Assembly: GCF_015710575.1 (NCBI RefSeq)
Contig: NZ_CP065373.1
Coordinates: forward strand, 3,286,001 to 3,350,000
DNA: 64,000 nucleotides
Origin: Mycolicibacterium mengxianglii
Lineage (GTDB): Bacteria; Actinomycetota; Actinomycetes; Mycobacteriales; Mycobacteriaceae
Direction: 5' to 3'
A program made the translations under genes and the position numbers. Below the pieces are notes generated by a model that ran no database searches, was not told the origin of the DNA, and saw only the letters and a list, made by a program, of their open reading frames with translations. Positions within the stretch are counted from its first letter, which is position 1. Each line of letters begins with the position of its first letter. Of this stretch, positions 59,058-64,000 are shown in pieces.

Positions 59058-60467
59058 ATGGAGGCGTACGACCTCGTTGTCATCGGTTCAGGGCCTGGCG
59101 GCCAACGGGCGGCAATCGCTGCCGCCAAGCTGGGTAAGACGGTCGCGGTGATCGAACGCGGGCTGATGCTCGGCGGGGTTTGCGTCAACACCGGCACCAT
59201 CCCGTCAAAGACCCTGCGGGAGGCCGTCGTCTACCTCACCGGGATGAATCAGCGCGAGCTCTACGGCGCCAGCTACCGGGTGAAGGAAAAGATCACCCCC
59301 GCCGACCTGCTGGCCCGCACTCAGCACGTCATCAGCCGGGAGATCGACGTGGTGCGGTCCCAGCTGATGCGCAACCGCATCGAGCTCTACACCGGACACG
59401 GCCGCTTCGTCGACGAACACACCGTCCTCGTCGAGGATCCCGGTCGCGCCGAACGCATCACCGTCAGCGGGGCCAAGTTCGTGCTGGCCACCGGTACCAA
59501 GCCGGCGCGCCCGGCCGGGGTCGAATTCGACACCGAACGCGTCCTGGACTCGGACGGGATCCTCGACCTCAAGTCGATCCCGACTTCGATGGTCGTGGTC
59601 GGAGCAGGGGTGATCGGCATCGAATACGCGTCGATGTTCGCGGCGCTGGGCACCAAGGTGACCGTGGTGGAGAAGCGCCCGGCCATGTTGGAGTTCTGTG
59701 ACGCCGAGATCATCGAGGCGCTGCGGTTCCACCTCCGCGATCTCGCGGTGACGTTCCGGTTCGGCGAAGAGGTCACCGCCGTCGACGTCGGCGCCGCAGG
59801 CACCGTCACCACGCTGGCCAGCGGCAAGCAGATTCCGGCCGAGACCGTGATGTATTCGGCGGGCAGGCAGGGGCAGACCGATCACCTCGACCTCCCCAAC
59901 GCCGGCCTGGAGGCAGACGACCGGGGCCGCATCTTCGTCGACGACAACTTCTGCACCAAGGTCGACCACATCTATGCGGTCGGGGACGTCATCGGGTTCC
60001 CGGCCCTGGCGGCGACGTCGATGGAGCAGGGCCGACTGGCCGCCTGTCACGCCTTCGGCGAGCCCACGAAGGGCATGATGGACCTCCAGCCGATCGGCAT
60101 CTACTCCATCCCGGAAGTGTCCTACGTCGGCGCCACCGAGACGGACCTCACCAAGGACTCCGTGCCGTACGAAGTCGGTGTGTCCCGATACCGGGAACTC
60201 GCCCGCGGACAGATCGCCGGCGACTCCTACGGCATGCTCAAACTGTTGGTGTCCACCGAGGACCTGCGGCTGCTGGGGGTGCACATCTTCGGCAGCAACG
60301 CCACCGAGATGGTCCACATCGGGCAGGCGGTGATGGGCTGCGGGGGCACAGTCGAATACCTGGTGGACGCGGTGTTCAATTACCCGACGTTCTCCGAGGC
60401 CTACAAGGTTGCGGCACTGGATGTGATGAACAAACTTCGCGCCCTCCACCAGTTCCGCAGTCGCTGA
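59058..60467 (+). CDS. sthA: Si-specific NAD(P)+ transhydrogenase SthA
   Basis: 469 residues, flavoprotein disulfide-reductase fold. FAD motif [32 protein letters not shown] where the second redox Cys of true disulfide reductases is absent, NAD(P) motif [20 protein letters not shown], and the FAD-contact [11 protein letters not shown]. It moves hydride between NADPH and NAD+ in the cytoplasm. ATG 59058 (MEAYDL) aligns with the tuberculosis start (MREYDI); an ATG at 59049 is possible. Matches Rv2713. Confidence 0.95.
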   Translation: MEAYDLVVIGSGPGGQRAAIAAAKLGKTVAVIERGLMLGGVCVNTGTIPSKTLREAVVYLTGMNQRELYGASYRVKEKITPADLLARTQHVISREIDVVRSQLMRNRIELYTGHGRFVDEHTVLVEDPGRAERITVSGAKFVLATGTKPARPAGVEFDTERVLDSDGILDLKSIPTSMVVVGAGVIGIEYASMFAALGTKVTVVEKRPAMLEFCDAEIIEALRFHLRDLAVTFRFGEEVTAVDVGAAGTVTTLASGKQIPAETVMYSAGRQGQTDHLDLPNAGLEADDRGRIFVDDNFCTKVDHIYAVGDVIGFPALAATSMEQGRLAACHAFGEPTKGMMDLQPIGIYSIPEVSYVGATETDLTKDSVPYEVGVSRYRELARGQIAGDSYGMLKLLVSTEDLRLLGVHIFGSNATEMVHIGQAVMGCGGTVEYLVDAVFNYPTFSEAYKVAALDVMNKLRALHQFRSR

Positions 60468-60654
60468 CTGTTGTCTCCGTCTCCGGGTGGGTACTCACCG
60501 GAATGTCCACACCACGGGGAAACGTTCGAACAAGAACGGTGGGCCTGCGACGCAACAGGCAGAGCGCTGAGGGAAACTAGTACGGCTCGGAGAACCAGAC
60601 CGACACGGCGGTTGACCGACGTATGAACGCACCGTGACGAGGAAGCGAGACGAC

Positions 60655-61665
60655 ATGAGCGACATCGACGGTCCCGGACACGACTCGGAGCCGCAGGCGG
60701 AGGGGCCTTACCAGCCGGACCACAGCGGGATGTACGAGTTGGAGTTTCCGGCACCGCAGCTGTCGTCGGCGGACGGACGCGGACCGGTGCTGGTGCACGC
60801 GTTGGAGGGCTTCTCCGACGCCGGGCACGCCATCAAGTTGGCCGCTGACCACCTGCGGGAGTCCCTCGACACCGAACTGGTGGCATCGTTCGCCATCGAC
60901 GAGCTGCTCGACTACCGGTCGCGCCGTCCACTGATGACGTTCAAGGCAGACCACTTCACCAGCTACGACGATCCCGAGCTGAACCTCTATGCCCTCCGCG
61001 ACAGCGTGGGCACACCGTTCCTGCTGCTGGCCGGGATGGAGCCCGACTTGAAGTGGGAGCGGTTCATCACCGCGGTGCGGCTGCTGGCCGAACGGCTGGG
61101 AGTGCGTCGCACCATCGGGCTGGGAGCCATCCCGATGGCGGTCCCCCACACCCGGCCGGTGACATTGACCGCCCACGCCAACGATCGCGAACTGATCTCC
61201 GGGCACACCCCGTGGGTCGGCGAGGTCCAGGTACCCGCCAGCGTCTCCAACCTGCTCGAGTACCGACTGGCCCAGCACGGACACGAGGTCATGGGCTTCA
61301 CCGTCCACGTGCCGCACTACCTGGCCCAGACCGATTATCCGGAAGCAGCCAGGGCGCTGCTCGAGCAGGTGGCCGACGCCAGTTCGCTGGAGCTGCCCAC
61401 AGCGGCGCTCGTTGAGGCCGCCGCGGAGGTACGGGTCAAGATCGACGAGCAGGTCGAGGCCAGTGCCGAAGTCGCTCAGGTGGTGAGCGCCCTGGAGCGA
61501 CAGTACGATGCATTCGTTGCCGCGCAGGAGAATCGCTCGCTGCTGGCCCACGACGAGGAACTCCCCAGCGGTGACGAGCTCGGCGCGGAGTTCGAGCGAT
61601 TTCTGGCCCAGCAGGCGGGCGAGGAATACCAGGACCCGTTCCGGGACGACAACGGCACCACCTGA
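60655..61665 (+). CDS. PAC2 family protein
   Basis: 336 residues. PVLVHALEGFSDAGHAIKLA is the start of the PAC2 (proteasome-assembly-chaperone-like) domain, with WERFITAVRLLAERLGVRRT and LGAIPMAVPHTRPVTLTAH further on. A C-terminal helical stretch (AEVRVKIDEQVEASAEVAQV) is probably a coiled coil. Matches Rv2714, conserved in actinobacteria that have proteasomes; a chaperone role is inference. ATG 60655 is preferred to GTG 60634. The 187 bases before it show no gene. Confidence 0.9.
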   Translation: MSDIDGPGHDSEPQAEGPYQPDHSGMYELEFPAPQLSSADGRGPVLVHALEGFSDAGHAIKLAADHLRESLDTELVASFAIDELLDYRSRRPLMTFKADHFTSYDDPELNLYALRDSVGTPFLLLAGMEPDLKWERFITAVRLLAERLGVRRTIGLGAIPMAVPHTRPVTLTAHANDRELISGHTPWVGEVQVPASVSNLLEYRLAQHGHEVMGFTVHVPHYLAQTDYPEAARALLEQVADASSLELPTAALVEAAAEVRVKIDEQVEASAEVAQVVSALERQYDAFVAAQENRSLLAHDEELPSGDELGAEFERFLAQQAGEEYQDPFRDDNGTT

Positions 61666-61768
61666 CCGCCTCCGTATCGCCGCCGCGGGGCCCGACGACG
61701 AAGTTGGCGCACATGAGACCCACCCTCAGCCCGTCACCCGTCACGGCGCGCCCCTCGGCGCCGATGGC

Positions 61769-62791
61769 ATGAACGACCGCAAGCCGAACCTGCGCTCAGT
61801 GCGGGAGCTGACCCCCACACTCGAGTTCTGCACCATCCACGGCTACCGCCGGGCATACCGCGTCGCCGGGTCGGGGCCCGCGCTGCTGCTGATTCACGGC
61901 ATCGGTGACAACTCCACCACCTGGTCGACCGTGCAGTCGCAATTGGCGCAGCGGTTCACGGTGGTGGCACCGGACCTGCTCGGTCACGGACAGTCCGACA
62001 AACCGCGGGCGGACTATTCGGTGGCGGCCTATGCCAATGGGATGCGCGACCTGCTCGGCGTCCTCGACATCGAGAAGGTCACCGTCGTCGGGCATTCCCT
62101 GGGCGGCGGCGTGGCGATGCAGTTCGCCTACCAGTTCCCTCAACTGGTCGACCGACTGATCTTGATCGGTGCCGGCGGTGTGACCAAAGACGTGAATATC
62201 GCGCTGCGGGTCGCCTCGCTGCCGATGGGCGGTGAGGCGCTGTCGCTGCTGCGGCTGCCGTTGGTACTGCCCTCCGTGCAGGCCATCGGGGCGGTGGCCG
62301 GCAAGCTGTTGGGCACCACGGCCCTCGGTCGCGACCTGCCCAATGCCCTGCGGATCCTGCGCGATCTACCCGAGCCCACCGCAACCTCGGCGTTCACCCG
62401 TACATTGCGCGCGGTGGTCGACTGGCGTGGGCAGGTCGTCACTATGCTCGACCGCTGTTACCTCACCGAATCTGTGCCAGTGCAACTCATCTGGGGCGAG
62501 CGGGACGCAGTCATCCCGGTCAGTCATGCGCGTATGGCGCACGCCGCGATGCCGGGCTCGCAGTTGGAGATCTTCGAGCGATCCGGCCACTTCCCGTTCC
62601 ATGACGACCCCGACCGGTTCGTCGAAGTGGTGCAGCGGTTCATCGATTCCACCGAACCGGCCGAGTATGACCAGACAGCGCTGCGTCAACTCCTGCGCAC
62701 GGGTGTACGCGAACGTGCGATCTCCGGCACCGTGGATACCAAGGTGGCGGTGCTCGATGCCATGGGCACCGATGAACGCAGCGCCACCTGA
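61769..62791 (+). CDS. alpha/beta hydrolase (Rv2715-like)
   Basis: 340 residues. Oxyanion loop LLIHGIGDNSTTW; PDLLGHGQSDKPRADYSVAA; nucleophile elbow VVGHSLGGGVAMQFAYQFPQ (Ser); acid in LIWGERDAVIPVSHARM; His in RSGHFPFHDDPDRF. All catalytic residues are present, unlike the 18362 protein. The substrate is unknown; hydrolase of lipid or aromatic ester type is plausible. ATG 61769 aligns with the tuberculosis protein start. No signal peptide. Confidence 0.94.
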   Translation: MNDRKPNLRSVRELTPTLEFCTIHGYRRAYRVAGSGPALLLIHGIGDNSTTWSTVQSQLAQRFTVVAPDLLGHGQSDKPRADYSVAAYANGMRDLLGVLDIEKVTVVGHSLGGGVAMQFAYQFPQLVDRLILIGAGGVTKDVNIALRVASLPMGGEALSLLRLPLVLPSVQAIGAVAGKLLGTTALGRDLPNALRILRDLPEPTATSAFTRTLRAVVDWRGQVVTMLDRCYLTESVPVQLIWGERDAVIPVSHARMAHAAMPGSQLEIFERSGHFPFHDDPDRFVEVVQRFIDSTEPAEYDQTALRQLLRTGVRERAISGTVDTKVAVLDAMGTDERSAT

Positions 62792-62836
62792 CGATCCCGG
62801 TCGGTTGAACGCATTCTCGGCCGCGTGACGGCCAAG

Positions 62837-62842
62837 TAGAGT
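62837..62842 (+). promoter_or_regulatory. -10 box, likely leaderless start of the PhzF-like gene
   Basis: TAGAGT ends six bases before the ATG at 62849, which lacks a ribosome binding site. Confidence 0.5.
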
Positions 62843-62848
62843 CAGCCC

Positions 62849-63544
62849 ATGGGTATCGATGTCGCAGTGCTGCGCGTGTTCACCGATTCGGCAGGCAATT
62901 TCGGAAACCCCCTCGGCGTCGTTGATGCCACCGCGGTCGCACCGCAGGATCGCCAGCACCTGGCAGCGCAATTAGGTTACAGCGAAACGATTTTCATCGA
63001 CCTACCGGCGCCGGGCAGCTCCACGGCGCATGCCAGGATCTTCACCCCGGCCACGGAATTACCTTTCGCGGGTCACCCTACCGTCGGTGCGTCGTGGTGG
63101 TTACGCGCCCACGGGACGCCGGTGCGCACCCTGCAGGTTCCGGCGGGCATCGTCGCAGTCACCTACGACGACAACGACCTGACTACGATCAGCGCCCGGG
63201 CAGACTGGGCGCCGGAGTTCGCCCTCTACGAACTGGCCTCGCTCGATGAGCTCGCCGCCGCTGATCCGATCGATTACTCCGACGACGTCCAGCACTACCT
63301 GTGGACCTGGACCGACCGGGAGGCCGGCGCGATTCGCTCCCGAATGTTCGCCGCTCATCTCGGTGTTCCAGAGGACGAGGCGACGGGCGCCGCGGCAGTC
63401 CGGATCACCGAGCATTTGAGCCGGGATTTGAACATCACCCAGGGCCAGGGTTCACAGATCCAGACCCGATGGAGCCCGGACGGCTGGGTACACGTCGCCG
63501 GTCGGGTGGTCGACGACGGCGCCATCACCGTCGAAATCGTCTGA
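62849..63544 (+). CDS. PhzF-family isomerase-like protein
   Basis: 231 residues, shorter than the usual ~260-300 of the family. Diaminopimelate-epimerase-like fold: [60 protein letters not shown] (the G-H-P-T substrate loop) and [20 protein letters not shown] (D-x-A-T-G-A-A). The catalytic Glu of PhzF (in the SETIFI segment) is present. The substrate is unknown; there is no phenazine gene nearby. Matches Rv2716. Its stop abuts the nrdR stop. Confidence 0.9.
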   Translation: MGIDVAVLRVFTDSAGNFGNPLGVVDATAVAPQDRQHLAAQLGYSETIFIDLPAPGSSTAHARIFTPATELPFAGHPTVGASWWLRAHGTPVRTLQVPAGIVAVTYDDNDLTTISARADWAPEFALYELASLDELAAADPIDYSDDVQHYLWTWTDREAGAIRSRMFAAHLGVPEDEATGAAAVRITEHLSRDLNITQGQGSQIQTRWSPDGWVHVAGRVVDDGAITVEIV

Positions 63545-64000
63545 TCAGCTGGTCGCGTTGACGCCGCGGTGCTCGCGCAGCGCCGAGATCTCGCGCTCAA
63601 AATCTTCCGCCGAGGAAAACGAGCGGTACACGGACGCGAACCGCAGGTACGCCACCTCGTCGAGTTCCCGCAGCGGGCCGAGAATCGCCAATCCGACTTC
63701 GTTGCTGGGCACCTCGGCGGAGCCGGCCGCTCGAATGGTGTCTTCCACCTGCTGGGCGAGCAGGTTGAGCGCGTCCTCGTCGACCTGGCGGCCTTGGCAC
63801 GCCCGTTTCACTCCGCGCATCACCTTCTCGCGCGAGAACGGCTCGGTGACCCCGCTGCGCTTGACGACGGCGAGGATCGCGGTTTCGACGGTGGTGAACC
63901 GCCGGCCACATTCCGGACACGAGCGACGACGCCGGATCGCTTGACCTTCATCGGTTTCGCGGGAATCGACCACACGAGAATCCGGATGCCGGCAGAAAGG
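63545..64000 (-). CDS. nrdR: transcriptional repressor NrdR (5' end just outside window)
   Basis: 151 residues are visible; the frame runs off the right edge and lacks about three residues (expected Met-His-Cys). Zinc ribbon [20 protein letters not shown] and [13 protein letters not shown], then the ATP-cone [20 protein letters not shown] and a C-terminal [20 protein letters not shown]. NrdR represses ribonucleotide reductase genes according to ATP/dATP level. Matches Rv2718c. The nitrobindin-like gene (Rv2717c) that lies between phzF and nrdR in M. tuberculosis is missing here. Confidence 0.96.
   Translation of the reverse strand, partial: PFCRHPDSRVVDSRETDEGQAIRRRRSCPECGRRFTTVETAILAVVKRSGVTEPFSREKVMRGVKRACQGRQVDEDALNLLAQQVEDTIRAAGSAEVPSNEVGLAILGPLRELDEVAYLRFASVYRSFSSAEDFEREISALREHRGVNATS

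Noticed and set aside
60522..60540. Possible LexA box near GTTCGAAC
   Set aside because: The mycobacterial SOS box needs TCGAAC-N4-GTTCGA; only one half is present.

Overview
The window is a stretch of high-G+C actinobacterial chromosome. From about 13.6 kb to the right edge its gene content and order match what I recall of the Mycobacterium tuberculosis segment Rv2667-Rv2718c: clpC2, a DUF1942 secreted protein, GNAT, zapE, ribD, hydrolase, aftC, msrB, then the hem genes, RNase D, dxs, ceoBC, dut, cei, suhB, ppgK, sigA, sigB, ideR, sthA and nrdR. The arabinofuranosyltransferase gene aftC, coproporphyrin-type heme genes, F420/LLM enzymes and SigA/SigB pair place it in Mycobacteriaceae. Accessory insertions absent from the tuberculosis order suggest an environmental, Mycolicibacterium-like species. 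The species call is inference; no database search was possible.

Left arm (1-13.5 kb) is accessory and stress-related. It holds the end of a CheB-type methylesterase, a GlsB-like membrane protein, a cold-shock protein with a strong terminator, a small envelope-stress cluster (DUF1469, DUF3618, membrane protein, DUF3072), an acyltransferase, and a zinc alcohol dehydrogenase. It also has two tRNA loci: Val-CAC on the minus strand and Gly-Cys-Val on the plus strand. A PAS-SpoIIE phosphatase/DinB pair, a two-gene flavin monooxygenase operon and a minus-strand array of three small secreted CPxG proteins follow. Several real genes here are under 60 codons.

13.5-21.7 kb: clpC2, with two matching dyads directly upstream, faces the secreted-protein array. 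Then come a sigma factor gene coupled to ogt, a PPOX F420 enzyme, a DUF1942 secreted protein, GNAT and zapE. A ribD gene is reduced to its two ends. A hydrolase-like lipoprotein lacking its serine, then aftC and msrB, complete the block.

21.6-27 kb is a minus-strand island of five glycosyltransferase genes placed where the tuberculosis order goes nearly directly from msrB to hemQ. It is followed by a GGDEF-EAL membrane protein with a degenerate GGDEF site.

29.6-47.9 kb is conserved core: hemQ-hemY-hemE, DUF3000, RNase D, a PsiE-like protein and dxs, with NhaA and an MFS exporter as additions. A KimA-like permease faces the potassium regulators ceoB and ceoC. The DUF3710 gene beside dut carries a collagen-like tail.

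47.9-64 kb is also core: cei, suhB, ppgK, the principal sigma factor sigA, RidA, DUF952, a BrkB-like membrane protein, sigB with an ECF-type promoter, ideR, sthA, a PAC2 protein, a hydrolase, a PhzF-like protein, and nrdR cut by the window edge. Several starts look leaderless, as is common in mycobacteria.
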